A stretch of DNA of 64,000 bases from CBDBCU01 sp965242615 (lineage in GTDB: Bacteria > Chloroflexota > Dehalococcoidia > Lucifugimonadales > UBA3495), in the NCBI GenBank assembly GCA_965242615.1, contig CBDESR010000005.1, positions 558,001 to 622,000 of the forward strand, read 5' to 3'. Below the pieces are notes generated by a model. That model was not told the DNA's origin. It did not search any database and saw nothing but the letters and a program-made list of their open reading frames with translations. Position numbers and translations under genes: made by a program. Shown here piece after piece: positions 24,500 to 33,616 of the stretch. The first letter of the stretch is position 1, and every line of letters begins with the position of its first letter.

Positions 24500-25708
24500 C
24501 TAGTACCTGGAACCTCCGATATGGCCGTGCCGCCACAACTCCCCCAATTCGTACCGCTCCAGCCAGCTTTTCAGCTCCTCTTTTTTCAGGCGGTTAAGCT
24601 CGGTGCCGGTCTCCGGGTAACGCTCGCAGATTACCACGCTTTCCGGGTCCTCCCACAAGTGGTCAACCAACTCGGCGGAGTGGGTGGTAACGATAAGCTG
24701 GGTGCGCTGGGATGCCGCCAGCAGCAGTTTGGCTAACTGATGGATGATGTCGGGATGCAGTCCCAACTCCGGCTCCTCAATGCAAATCAGCGGCGGTGGT
24801 TCCGGGTGGCACAGGATGGACAGCAGGGCTAGAAAGCGCAAAGTGCCATCGGAAAGTCGGGTTGCCGGCACCGGGCTACTCAAGCCCTTTTCCCGTATCC
24901 AGAGTTGGGCGGTGTTGGCGTAGATGTCCACGCCGACCCGCTCGTAGGTTTCGTAGAACTGTTTAAGCTGTTCCGCGATGTCCTGCATTGCCGGGCTGCG
25001 CTCTAACCGGTTCAGCACCAGGGACAAGTTAGCGAAATCCTCGTACAGGAAATCGGTAAGGGCGTCGGTGGGCTGCGGCCGGCGGAGGGCGCTGTTGCGG
25101 CCCATATTCCAGTCCCGGTACAGGCGGATGGCGTCGAACTGACTGCTCAGGAAGTGCATTTCCGGGTACAGGAGCGGGTTTTTGATTTGCTGCAAGACGG
25201 ACTGACCGGGTTTTAATCCCTCCAAGTCAATGGCATTGACTTGGAGCTGATTTTCCTCGCTTACTTGAGCAACGCTATTTCCGAGTTCCAAATTAGTGAT
25301 GACGGAGCCTCGTCCTTCATTCACCAGGAAAATATATGACTGTTCGTTGGATTCGGTAGCAGGCACAGACAGGTTCAACAGACACTCGGCAGCAATATCC
25401 AGTTGCTGTCCACGCTCCCTCATTGCCAGACTGTAAGATGACGCGTAGTCATCCGAAGCAGTCCAAACGGTTACCGAACCCATTTCCTGCGCTGTCCCCG
25501 TCCCCTTCCACAGCCAATCGGAAATGCCGCCGTTCCGCCGAAAGAAACCGGCCAAGTCCCACGGCACGGCTTGCAGCAATGCCATTATTTCAATGAAGTT
25601 GGATTTGCCCGAAGCGTTGGGGCCGATGAGGACATTCAGCGGCCGCATTTCCAGTTCGACATCCCGGAAGGAGAGCAAGCCCTGGATACTGATGGACTCG
25701 AGCAGCAT
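24500..25708 (-). CDS. AAA family ATPase (AAA_21/OLD-like) paired with DUF4276
   Basis: 402 residues from the ATG at 25708 (GGAG 6 bases upstream; a TTG at 25729 lacks a site). Walker A 'GPNASGKSN' at 29-37 with the preceding 'FRDVELEMRPLNVLIGP' typical of SMC/RecF/OLD-type ATPases. 'LSDGTLRFLALLSIL' is the ABC-type signature, 'LICIEEPELGLHP' is Walker B, and 'IVTTHSAELVDHL' the switch histidine. It ends with the adjacent DUF4276 gene. By analogy to OLD-TOPRIM systems split over two genes, the ATPase may sense invasion and the DUF4276 partner act; this is inference. Confidence 0.9.
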   Translation of the reverse strand: MLLESISIQGLLSFRDVELEMRPLNVLIGPNASGKSNFIEIMALLQAVPWDLAGFFRRNGGISDWLWKGTGTAQEMGSVTVWTASDDYASSYSLAMRERGQQLDIAAECLLNLSVPATESNEQSYIFLVNEGRGSVITNLELGNSVAQVSEENQLQVNAIDLEGLKPGQSVLQQIKNPLLYPEMHFLSSQFDAIRLYRDWNMGRNSALRRPQPTDALTDFLYEDFANLSLVLNRLERSPAMQDIAEQLKQFYETYERVGVDIYANTAQLWIREKGLSSPVPATRLSDGTLRFLALLSILCHPEPPPLICIEEPELGLHPDIIHQLAKLLLAASQRTQLIVTTHSAELVDHLWEDPESVVICERYPETGTELNRLKKEELKSWLERYELGELWRHGHIGGSRY

Positions 25709-25778
25709 AGCCGGCTCCGCTTTTATCAAGGTTGGGTTGAGGGCATTATACTACTTTCCGGGGTATTGGACTTTACCG

Positions 25779-26231
25779 CTACAGCTCCCGCACCATTGCG
25801 ATGTGGGGGATGTTCGCTTCTGTAAAGACTTCGCCTTGTTCCCGGTAGCCGAGGTTGGTGTAGAAGTTTTTAACATATTCCTGGGCGTGGAGGTGGCAGC
25901 GGGGCAAGCCCAAGTTGCGGGCTTCCGCTTCCAAGCGTTGCAGGATTTGGCCGCCAATCCCTTGCCGCCGCCAGTCGGCGGCGACTGCCATCCGGCCGAT
26001 GCGGCCGATGGGTTGGCCGGTGTCATCCGGTTCGATGACCAAGCGGCCGGTGGCGATAACTCGGCCTTGATGCAAGGCTACGGCGTGGACGGTGGTGGGG
26101 TCGGCATCATATTCGTCCACTTCGATGTCGGCCGGGACGCCTTGCTCGGCGACGAATACTTGTAGCCGCAGAGCGACCGCGCCTTGCCGTTCCGCCGCCG
26201 TGGTTACCAGTTTGACGGTTAGCTCGGACAT
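25779..26231 (-). CDS. GNAT N-acetyltransferase (ElaA/YjcF-like)
   Basis: 150 residues. 'ALRLQVFVAEQGVPADIEVDEYD' is the N-terminal pattern of the ElaA/YjcF group, and 'IGRMAVAADWRRQGIGGQIL' is the acetyl-CoA loop (V-x3-x-R-R-Q-G-I-G). The substrate is unknown. It lies 22 bases after the selenoprotein gene on the same strand, so it may be in its transcript. Confidence 0.88.
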   Translation of the reverse strand: MSELTVKLVTTAAERQGAVALRLQVFVAEQGVPADIEVDEYDADPTTVHAVALHQGRVIATGRLVIEPDDTGQPIGRIGRMAVAADWRRQGIGGQILQRLEAEARNLGLPRCHLHAQEYVKNFYTNLGYREQGEVFTEANIPHIAMVREL

Positions 26232-26253
26232 TAGATAACTTTCCGCAACGATT

Positions 26254-27447
26254 CTAGCGGGCCAAGCCGTAGGCGATGGCTTTGAGGGTAGGGTCGTCGG
26301 CCGCGTTCAGGCGGGCGGCGATGTCGGCGATGAGTTTGCCGGCGGCGGTGCTGCCCCAGAACCAGCGGTGCAGGGCGTCGGCGTCAGCATTGGGCTGCTG
26401 GGCCATCCGGGCCTCGTAGTAGAAGGCTTTGAGGTCGTCAGCGCAGTAGCGGATGAACTGGGGGCGGGAAACGGCCGCCGGGCGTTCCGGCGGGTCGGTT
26501 TCCTCGCCGCGGGCGACGGCTTCGAGGAAATGGACCATTCCCCGAAAGCGGCGTTGGGGGATGCCGCTCAATCCTACGGCGGTGCGGCCGCCGTGGCCGG
26601 CGACCCAACGCTCGTAAAAGGCGCGCAGGGCGGTAACTTCGTCGGCGGCGCTGCGGGAAACTTGAAAGGGAGCGGCGGTTACTTCCGAGGCTTGGGGCAT
26701 AAGGGACGGGTCGTCATCCTCCGGGAAGTCAGCCAGGACGGGGCCGGCAGCGGCTTGCAGCAGGTCAAAGGCGGCTTTGATGACCCGATGCTGATAGGGC
26801 GGGTCGTCGGGCTTGCCCAAAGCAAAGCCGAAGTAAAAGGGGACAAAGAGCGCGCGCGGCGGTTTTACCTTGGCGGCGTGTTCGCGCACCATCACAAGGG
26901 CGGTGGTGGCGATGCGGTGTTCCTCGAGGATACGAGCCAGCACACTCACGGTGTGGGTGCAGAGGGGTCAAGTGGGGGTTAGCAGGGCAATGTCGACGCC
27001 TTCGGCCAAGAGGCGGCGGCCGACTTCGGGGCCGGTTTCGGCAAGGAGGCGGCTGGGGTCGCGCAAAGCGCCCATAAAGGAGTAGTAGTTATCCGCCAGG
27101 CTGCCGATGATGCCCTGGTCGGCCAGTTCGCGCAGGCGGTCGATGGGAAAGGTGACATTCAAGTCCCGATAGATGCCGGTGTGGTCAAAGCCGATGGAGA
27201 AGTGGCTTTGTACGATGTCGGCGGGATTGCAGTTGCTGGGGATGACCCGGTAAGAGGATTCGCCGCCGGCCGCATCCCGGGCAAAGGGCGGGTCGCCGCG
27301 CAAGTGGAGGCCGGCGGTAGTTACCAGGGCCACTTTGCTGCGGGCGAGGTCTTTGGGGGCGACCCAAGGCGCGGTGTCATTTTCCAGACAGGGAAAGAAT
27401 TCCAAAGTGCGCCGCTGGACTTCGCTGAGGGCTGCCAACCGGGGCAT
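26254..27447 (-). CDS. GrdB-like selenoprotein (glycine/sarcosine/betaine reductase B family), in-frame UGA
   Basis: One 397-codon gene that looks like two if UGA is read as stop. The first part (159 residues, ATG at 27447 after AAGGAGG) ends 'GVDIALLTPT'; then UGA (26970-26968); then, in the same frame, 'PLCTHTVSVLARILEEHRIAT' (split here by a natural helix) to the stop at 26254. GrdB-family proteins have a U-x-x-C or C-x-x-C redox site exactly there, so the UGA should encode selenocysteine 160 in a UPLC motif. The RNA just after the UGA can form a SECIS-like hairpin. selB is present in this window. The upstream alcohol dehydrogenase gene is on the same strand 96 bases away. The reaction and substrate are not known. 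Confidence 0.85.
26941..26955 (-). promoter_or_regulatory. Putative bacterial SECIS hairpin
   Basis: In transcript sense: stem CACAC / GTGTG with the loop CGTGA (a G and U at the loop start). The loop begins 18 bases after the UGA codon, inside the distance range known for bacterial SECIS elements (about 16-37). It lies within the coding sequence, as expected. Folding was done by eye. Confidence 0.5.
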
Positions 27448-27543
27448 AACGGCCTCCTTATTTCCCTGGCCGGGGATATTTTACCGCGCGCCCGGAATGG
27501 GCGGCCGGGCGGGAATGGTCAACAAGGGCGGGGTAATCGCGGG

Positions 27544-28638
27544 TCAGTCAAAGACGATGGCGCCGCGGCCCACTTCCCCGGCGTCCATATCGCCATAGGC
27601 TTCGTTGATCTGGTCGAGGGAGTAGCGGCGGACGACCAAGTCGTCGAGGTTCAGCTTGCCGGCAAGGTACAGGTCAATCATCGTGGGCATATCGATGCGG
27701 GAACGGGCGGAGCCGTAGTAGGTGCCGCGCAAAGTCTTTTCGTTCCGCACCAGGTCCACAGCATTGATGGGGGCTTCGGCGCCGATGGGGGCAATGCCCA
27801 CGACGGTTACGGTGCCGCTTTTGCTGCACATATCATAGGCGGTTTTGACGGTTTCCGCGGAGCCGAAAACCTCGAAGGTGTAGTCGGCGCCACGGCCGCC
27901 GGTGATTTCCTTGACTTGGGCGACCGGGTCGCGGTCGGCGGCGTTGACGGAGTGGGTCGCGCCGAATTTCATCGCGAATTCGAGCTGGCTTTCCCGGATG
28001 TCCACGGCGATGATACGGCCGGCGTTGAGGAGTTGCGCGCCCATAATCACATTCAAGCCCACGCCGCCGCAGCCGACGACGGCCACGGTGCTGCCGGGCT
28101 GGACATTGGCGCTGAACATGGTTGCGCCGACGCCGGTGGGGACGCAGCAGCCAATCATCGCCGCCTTGTCCATCGGCAGTTCAGCGGCGGTGGGGATGCA
28201 GCCGGTTTCGGGAACAACGGCGTATTCGGCAAAGCAGGCTACTTTGCCCATGTGGTGGATGGGCTGGTCGTCTTTGTGCAGGCGGGTGGTGCCGTCGAGC
28301 ATAAAGGGGCCGGTCGCCATGTGCAAATCGCAGATGTTGGAGCGGCCGGCGAGGCAGGATTGGCAGCGGCCGCAAGCCGGGACAAAGGAAAGGACGACCT
28401 GGTCGCCGGGTTGGGTCAGGGTAACGCCGGGGCCGACTTTTTCGACCGTGCCGGCGCCTTCGTGGCCGAGGACGGCGGGGAGGTGGATATTGGCGTCGCC
28501 GTGCATAAAGTGGCGGTCGCTGCGGCAGATGCCGGCGGCGCCGATTTTGACCAGGACTTCGCCGGCCTGGGGTTCGTCGAGTTCCACATCCTCGACCACC
28601 AGGGGTTGACCATATTCGTACAAAACGGCAGCCTTCAC
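27544..28638 (-). CDS. Zinc-dependent alcohol dehydrogenase
   Basis: 364 residues from a GTG at 28638, with AAAGGAGG 7 bases upstream; an ATG ten codons earlier overlaps that site. Medium-chain dehydrogenase: catalytic zinc residues C (in 'AAGICRSDRHF') and H-E in 'AVLGHEGAG'; structural zinc 'CGRCQSCLAGRSNIC'; Rossmann 'VAVVGCGGVGLNVIMGA'. It resembles class III/aryl alcohol dehydrogenases that use NAD. It is followed by the GrdB-like selenoprotein, so the two may share a pathway. Confidence 0.93.
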   Translation of the reverse strand: MKAAVLYEYGQPLVVEDVELDEPQAGEVLVKIGAAGICRSDRHFMHGDANIHLPAVLGHEGAGTVEKVGPGVTLTQPGDQVVLSFVPACGRCQSCLAGRSNICDLHMATGPFMLDGTTRLHKDDQPIHHMGKVACFAEYAVVPETGCIPTAAELPMDKAAMIGCCVPTGVGATMFSANVQPGSTVAVVGCGGVGLNVIMGAQLLNAGRIIAVDIRESQLEFAMKFGATHSVNAADRDPVAQVKEITGGRGADYTFEVFGSAETVKTAYDMCSKSGTVTVVGIAPIGAEAPINAVDLVRNEKTLRGTYYGSARSRIDMPTMIDLYLAGKLNLDDLVVRRYSLDQINEAYGDMDAGEVGRGAIVFD

Positions 28639-28715
28639 CGCTGCGCCTCCTTTAGTTAAGTTGACCATATCATCTATGGCGGCGGGGGATCTGTCAACCG
28701 GTTGGGGATGGGGGA

Positions 28716-30746
28716 TTAGTTTTGGCCCGGGGCGGCGGGGAATTCGACCCGCCAGAGTTCGCCTTTGCCGGCGATGAACTGGCCGGTTTTGATGGCGGCG
28801 ATGGGGTAGTCGGGCAGGGGAACTACCGCCCAGCAGTTGCGGCCGTACAAGGCCCCGTGTTCACCAAACCAAAAGTCTCGGTTGGCAAAGCCCAATTCCG
28901 GCCGCGTCGCCGGCAAGGCGGCGGCGTTGGCGGGGATGATATGGAGAAAGAACTTGGCCCGGGTGTCGTAAGCGGTGCAGTTCTCTTTATAGTAGGTCAG
29001 GGCGTTGTCCTGGCGATAGATATGGAACTGGGCTTGGACGGCCGGCGGTTCGGACACGGCCGGGCGAGACGCCGGTTGCAGCGGCCCCCGGGCAACGGCG
29101 GCGGCCGGCACTGACGGGTCATAGATATAATAATGCTGGCCGTATCGCTCCATTAGCAGGTGGTTGGCGTCGAGTTTTGCGGCGTCCGGGGCGGTCAGGA
29201 TGTGATGGGCTACCGGGTTCAGGGCAATGCCGCCGGATTGCAATAACCGACGGTAAAAGCCGTCTGGCCCCGCGGTCAAGGGCGACACAAATACGAATTG
29301 CCCATAAGCCAGGATGGGGCGTCTTTCAACATTGGGCCGGGCAATCACGGTGGTATCGCGATACTGGTCGGGGGGGATTTGCAGGTAAAACATTGGATAG
29401 ATGGCGGTAAGGTTGGGCAGGTCGGGAATATGCACCGCGATTACCCCATCCCCGGCGGCGGCTACCGCCCGAGGCAAGGCTTTTTCCAAGCCGGCGTTGA
29501 AAATATCCGCCGCAATGGCGTTGTAGTCGCGGAAGTAGTGATAAACGAAAAGGCTGCTGTAGGCCACATAGACCGCCGCCACGATATAGAGGAGCCGGCG
29601 GGGGCGGCAGATTGTAAAGATGCCTAATGCCATCAGGTACAGGGCGGGCAGCCAGATGGCGTTGATGCGTTGGATGTTGACTTCGGTAAGCAGGGCAACA
29701 AGCAAGGCGGCGGCAAACCAGAAAGCGACTAGCAGATGTATCCCATAGTCTTGACGGCGTTTAGCCCGGTATAAGACAAATCCGATACCAACCAAGCTGA
29801 GTAAAATGGCGAAGGGCGGCAGCGCGCCGAATCCGGGCAAGGCACTGGTGGGACGCGGGGAAGTGTCCGCTCCCCCCAACAGCATAGTAGCCAAGGCTAG
29901 CGTATTGGCAAGGATCCCTTCCCGGGGGCTGGTGAACAATAAACTGGTGAACTCGTAACGGGGCGTGGCGGGAACCCGGGGTATGGACACGCCCAAGGCT
30001 ACGATGGAATCCAGGTCGAAAGTGTTGACCACCAGCATCAGGATGATGGGCAGCGTCACCGCCAGGGCCAGGGCGGCTAATACCGCCAAGCGTCGCCAGT
30101 CGGCTAACCGGTTCAGCAAGAGCCAGCTAAAGACCAATCCTAGAAACAGCGGCGCCAAGGCGTAGGCGGTGCCGTAAGCGTACACGGTCAGGGACAGGGG
30201 TATGACCGCCAAGGACTGAATCAGCAGCCGGGCGCGGTCGGGGCGGGCGAGGAAATAGACGCTCAACAGCAGCAGAAAGGGCAGGAGGTTGGCTTCCATC
30301 GCCCAACGGGATGCCATCAGATGCCAAGCGTTGAATGCCAACAGCAGCAACAGCAGCAGGGCAAAGCCGCGGCCGGCGGCTTGCATCCCGATTCTCCACA
30401 TCAGGAATAATGCCGTTATGCCGGCGAGGGCCATAGGGATGCGGAGGATGGCAACATTGAGACCGCCCAGGGCGATGAAAGGCATTACCAAGTAGGAATA
30501 GAGGACGCTTTTGCCGCTGCCGGTGTCAACGAACAGTACGGGCCAGGAAAAGCCGTGGCGGTCAATGCCATAGTTCAGCAAAGCCCAGGCGGCGTAGCCC
30601 GTAGCCGCCTCATCCTGATGGAGTCCCGGCGGTATTTCTGCCAAGGCGTAAAAGCGCAATGCCGCCGCCAAGACCAGCAGCAGGGCGGCGGCAATCAGTT
30701 CCGGGGAAAGGGATGGCGGCAAGGATTGGCGGATTCGCGGCAACAT
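28716..30746 (-). CDS. GT39-type membrane glycosyltransferase with a soluble C-terminal domain
   Basis: 676 residues. About ten hydrophobic segments occupy residues 15-420. The first loop 'ALAEIPPGLHQDEAATGYAAW' holds the acidic residues (DE) of the ArnT/PMT (GT39) fold, which uses a polyprenyl-phosphate sugar donor at the membrane. The C-terminal 100 residues ('FHIYRQDNALTYYKENC', 'FFLHIIPANAAALP', 'GFANRDFWF', 'LPDYPIAAIKTGQ') form a separate domain that also occurs at 36414-36746 behind the SGNH-type gene. Acceptor unknown. Stands alone upstream of the alcohol dehydrogenase. Confidence 0.85.
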   Translation of the reverse strand: MLPRIRQSLPPSLSPELIAAALLLVLAAALRFYALAEIPPGLHQDEAATGYAAWALLNYGIDRHGFSWPVLFVDTGSGKSVLYSYLVMPFIALGGLNVAILRIPMALAGITALFLMWRIGMQAAGRGFALLLLLLLAFNAWHLMASRWAMEANLLPFLLLLSVYFLARPDRARLLIQSLAVIPLSLTVYAYGTAYALAPLFLGLVFSWLLLNRLADWRRLAVLAALALAVTLPIILMLVVNTFDLDSIVALGVSIPRVPATPRYEFTSLLFTSPREGILANTLALATMLLGGADTSPRPTSALPGFGALPPFAILLSLVGIGFVLYRAKRRQDYGIHLLVAFWFAAALLVALLTEVNIQRINAIWLPALYLMALGIFTICRPRRLLYIVAAVYVAYSSLFVYHYFRDYNAIAADIFNAGLEKALPRAVAAAGDGVIAVHIPDLPNLTAIYPMFYLQIPPDQYRDTTVIARPNVERRPILAYGQFVFVSPLTAGPDGFYRRLLQSGGIALNPVAHHILTAPDAAKLDANHLLMERYGQHYYIYDPSVPAAAVARGPLQPASRPAVSEPPAVQAQFHIYRQDNALTYYKENCTAYDTRAKFFLHIIPANAAALPATRPELGFANRDFWFGEHGALYGRNCWAVVPLPDYPIAAIKTGQFIAGKGELWRVEFPAAPGQN

Positions 30747-30970
30747 CGGCGGGATTATAGCATAGGGGGCGGCGCGGTTCGGCTAATGACAGCATTCCCG
30801 CCCCAAGCCGGGAGCATTGCCGGGTTCCTGTTTTCACCAGCCGGGTGCAGTAAGCAGGGCAGCTCCGGAAAGCATCGGAAACGGTGTCGCCCGCCCCCCT
30901 TTCCCCCATTCCCGATTTTGGGGTATAATACCCGCCACGCCTATTCATCACTTCAGAAAAGGAAAGGTTT

Positions 30971-31420
30971 ATGCAAGTCATCTTTTTGCAGGATGTGCCG
31001 AACCAGGCCCACGCCGGGGAAATCAAGCGGGTGGCCGACGGCTACGCCCGCAACTACCTGATTCCCCAGCGGCTGGCCCAGGTTGCCACGCCGGAAATTC
31101 TCAAGCGCGCCCATAAAATCAAGACGGCCGGCGACCAGCAGCGGGCCCGGGAAACCCAGGTTATGGAGGAGTTGGCCCAACTGCTGGACAACACTACCAT
31201 CACCCTGGCGGCCCGGGTTACGCCCACCGGCCGCTACTACGGCGCCATCACCGACACCCGCATCGCCGAAGCCCTGACCGAAACCTTGGGCCGGGACATC
31301 GACCGCCGCTTGGTGTCCACCATCGACCCCATCCGGGAGCCGGGGGAGTACGCCGCGGCCCTCCGCCTGTCGGCGGACATCCAGGCTACCATCAACATCA
31401 TCGCCGAGGCCGCAGAGTAG
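30971..31420 (+). CDS. rplI: 50S ribosomal protein L9
   Basis: 149 residues. 'MQVIFLQDVPNQAHAGEIKRVADGYARNYLIP' (quoted in parts: VIFLQDV, GYARNYLIP) is the conserved N-terminal rRNA-binding domain. A long helix links it to the C-terminal domain. Length is normal. A TATAAT lies at 30924-30929, about 40 bases upstream, and GGAAAGG precedes the ATG. First gene of an operon with dnaB 7 bases downstream, a common bacterial arrangement. Confidence 0.96.
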   Translation: MQVIFLQDVPNQAHAGEIKRVADGYARNYLIPQRLAQVATPEILKRAHKIKTAGDQQRARETQVMEELAQLLDNTTITLAARVTPTGRYYGAITDTRIAEALTETLGRDIDRRLVSTIDPIREPGEYAAALRLSADIQATINIIAEAAE

Positions 31421-31427
31421 GCGGGCA

Positions 31428-32807
31428 ATGTACGCGGAGCAGTTGCTGCCCCACGACATCGAGGCCGAGGAAGCCGTTATCGGGTCGCTGCTGATTGACA
31501 GCGATTCCTTTCTCCAGGTCTCCCATCTGATTAAGCCGGAGGACTTCTATCGGGAGAAAAACCGGCTGTGTTTTGCCGCCACTACGGACCTGTTTCAGCG
31601 CAGCGAAGCCATTGACCAGGTTACGCTGGCCCGGGAGTTGCAGCGCACCGGCCAACTGGAAAATGTGGGCGGGATGGCGTATCTGAGCCATCTGGTTTCG
31701 GTAACACCCACTTCGACCCACGCCGAATACTACGCGCAGCTGGTTTCCCGCACTTCGGTAATGCGCCGGCTGATTACTGCCGGCGGCCGCATTTCGGCCC
31801 TAGGCTACGCCGACACCGCCGATGTGGAGACTACCCTGCGGCAGGCCGAGGATGTGCTGTTCAAGGTGCGGGACAATCAGCCGGAACGCGGCTTTGTCTC
31901 CCTGCGGCAGATTTACGACCAGTTCCTCGAAGACCGGGCGGCCTTGGCCGACCCGGCCCTCGATGACACCGCTCCGGTAATGACCGGCTATAATGACTTG
32001 GACCAACTGCTGGGCGGGATGCAGCGTTCCGATATGCTGATCCTGGGGGCGCGCCCCGGTCTGGGCAAAAGCGCCTTGGCGGTCAATGTATCGATCAGCG
32101 CCGCCCGCAACGGGGCTACCGTGGGCATTTTCAGCCTGGAAATGAGCCGGGAGCAGTTGGGCATCCGCATCCTGGCCAGCGATGCCGAAGTGGACGCCCA
32201 CCGCCTGCGCTTGGGGCTGTTGTCCGAACCGGAGGAGCAGCGGGTCAACGACTCCATCGGCGAACTGTCGGAGCTGCCGGTCTATATCGACGATACCCCC
32301 TTTCAGGGCATCGTGGAAATGCGCGGCAAGGCGCGGCGGCTGTCCCTCAGTCCCGACGGACTGGATTTGCTGGTGGTGGACTATTTGCAGCTGATTCCGG
32401 GGCAGAATCGCAGTGGCCGAGTAGGGGAAAACCGGGTGCAGGAAATCAGCGAAATCTCCCGCTCCCTCAAAGGCATGGCCCGGGATTTGCGGATTCCCAT
32501 TGTAACTTGCTCCCAGCTCAGCCGCATTGTCGAAGGACGTCCCGGCCACCGGCCGCAGCTTTCCGACTTGCGGGACAGCGGCTCGATCGAGCAGGACGCC
32601 GACATTGTAATGTTCATCTACCGGGAGGATGTCTATTACACCGAGGAGGACTGGCAGCAGCACTTTCCCGACCGGCCCTATCCCCGCAACATTGCGGAGA
32701 TAATCGTTGCCAAGCACCGGCACGGGCCGGTGGGCAGCGTCAAGCTGCGGTTTCGCAGCAATCTGGTGCGCTTTGACGCCTTGGGCCGCGGCGACGAGGA
32801 GTTTTAG
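31428..32807 (+). CDS. dnaB: Replicative DNA helicase DnaB
   Basis: 459 residues. The N-terminal domain 'LPHDIEAEEAVIGSLL' is typical. The RecA-like C-terminal domain has Walker A 'GARPGLGKSALAVN', Walker B 'LDLLVVDYLQLIPG', and 'LSDLRDSGSIEQDADIVMFIYR' (arginine/glutamine fingers). No intein is present. It unwinds DNA ahead of the replisome as a hexamer. The next gene starts 2 bases after its stop, and encodes a DnaD-like protein followed by a helicase loader, so loading and helicase are made together. Confidence 0.96.
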   Translation: MYAEQLLPHDIEAEEAVIGSLLIDSDSFLQVSHLIKPEDFYREKNRLCFAATTDLFQRSEAIDQVTLARELQRTGQLENVGGMAYLSHLVSVTPTSTHAEYYAQLVSRTSVMRRLITAGGRISALGYADTADVETTLRQAEDVLFKVRDNQPERGFVSLRQIYDQFLEDRAALADPALDDTAPVMTGYNDLDQLLGGMQRSDMLILGARPGLGKSALAVNVSISAARNGATVGIFSLEMSREQLGIRILASDAEVDAHRLRLGLLSEPEEQRVNDSIGELSELPVYIDDTPFQGIVEMRGKARRLSLSPDGLDLLVVDYLQLIPGQNRSGRVGENRVQEISEISRSLKGMARDLRIPIVTCSQLSRIVEGRPGHRPQLSDLRDSGSIEQDADIVMFIYREDVYYTEEDWQQHFPDRPYPRNIAEIIVAKHRHGPVGSVKLRFRSNLVRFDALGRGDEEF

Positions 32808-32809
32808 CG

Positions 32810-33616
32810 ATGGCCTTTAACGGCTTTCCGGCCAATGTCCGGGCCACGCCGGTTCCCGACCCTTTCTTTAATTCCCTGCTGGCGGAAATTGAGGATGCGG
32901 CGGAACTGAAAGTAACCTTGCGCGCTTTCTGGCTGCTGAGCCAAAAGCGGGTTGCCGTCCGCGCTTTGAGCGAGGACGAACTGTTGAACGACCCGACGCT
33001 GCGGCAAGGGGTCAAATCCCTGGGCGGCAATCCGCAGGAACAGGTACGGCAGGGGTTGGCGCAAGCGGTAGCCCGTAAAACTTTGCTGCGCGTCCCGGCG
33101 GCCGGCGCGGAATGCCCCCGCTACTTGCTGAACACCGCCGCCAACCGCCGCCATTTAGCCCGGCAAGCGGCCGATGGCGCCGCGCCGGTTCCGTCGGAGG
33201 GGTCGCAGTTCGACCCGGTAGAACCGGCCGCGCCGGAACCGGCGGCCGGCAATCGTCCCAACATCTATGCCCTTTATGAGGACAACATCGGCTTGATTGG
33301 CCCGCAAATGGCGGCTTACCTGCAAGAGGCTGAGGACAGCTACCCGGAAAGCTGGATTGCCGCCGCCTTTGACATTGCCATCCGGGAAAACAAGCGCAGT
33401 TGGAGCTATATAGCGGCTATTTTGCGCCGCTGGGCGGCCGAGGGCAAAATCGACTTGGCGAAATCGGACGACAGCGCGCCGGCCGCCGCGCCCGGCATTG
33501 GCGTCAAAGCCGGGGCAACCCTGTGGCCGGGGGAGAGGATTGAAAATGGAAAGCCTGGGCGACATCCTGCGCCGGATCGCCGACCGCGATATCCGGAGGA
33601 TTACCAACGGCGATAG
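32810..33616 (+). CDS. DnaD domain-containing primosomal protein
   Basis: 268 residues. The C-terminal segment 'NIYALYEDNIGLIGPQMAAYL' (145-165) then 'WIAAAFDIAIRENKRSWSYI' (176-195) and 'ILRRWAAEGK' match the DnaD/DnaB-C (DDBH2) domain 'YxxxN(I/L)GxxxP...YIxxIL..W'. Such proteins remodel DNA and bridge initiator and loader in Firmicutes. The N-terminal half looks like a winged helix. The gene sits between dnaB and the loader and overlaps the loader by 71 bases. The C-terminal tail (after about 225) is Arg/Pro-rich. Confidence 0.8.
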   Translation: MAFNGFPANVRATPVPDPFFNSLLAEIEDAAELKVTLRAFWLLSQKRVAVRALSEDELLNDPTLRQGVKSLGGNPQEQVRQGLAQAVARKTLLRVPAAGAECPRYLLNTAANRRHLARQAADGAAPVPSEGSQFDPVEPAAPEPAAGNRPNIYALYEDNIGLIGPQMAAYLQEAEDSYPESWIAAAFDIAIRENKRSWSYIAAILRRWAAEGKIDLAKSDDSAPAAAPGIGVKAGATLWPGERIENGKPGRHPAPDRRPRYPEDYQRR

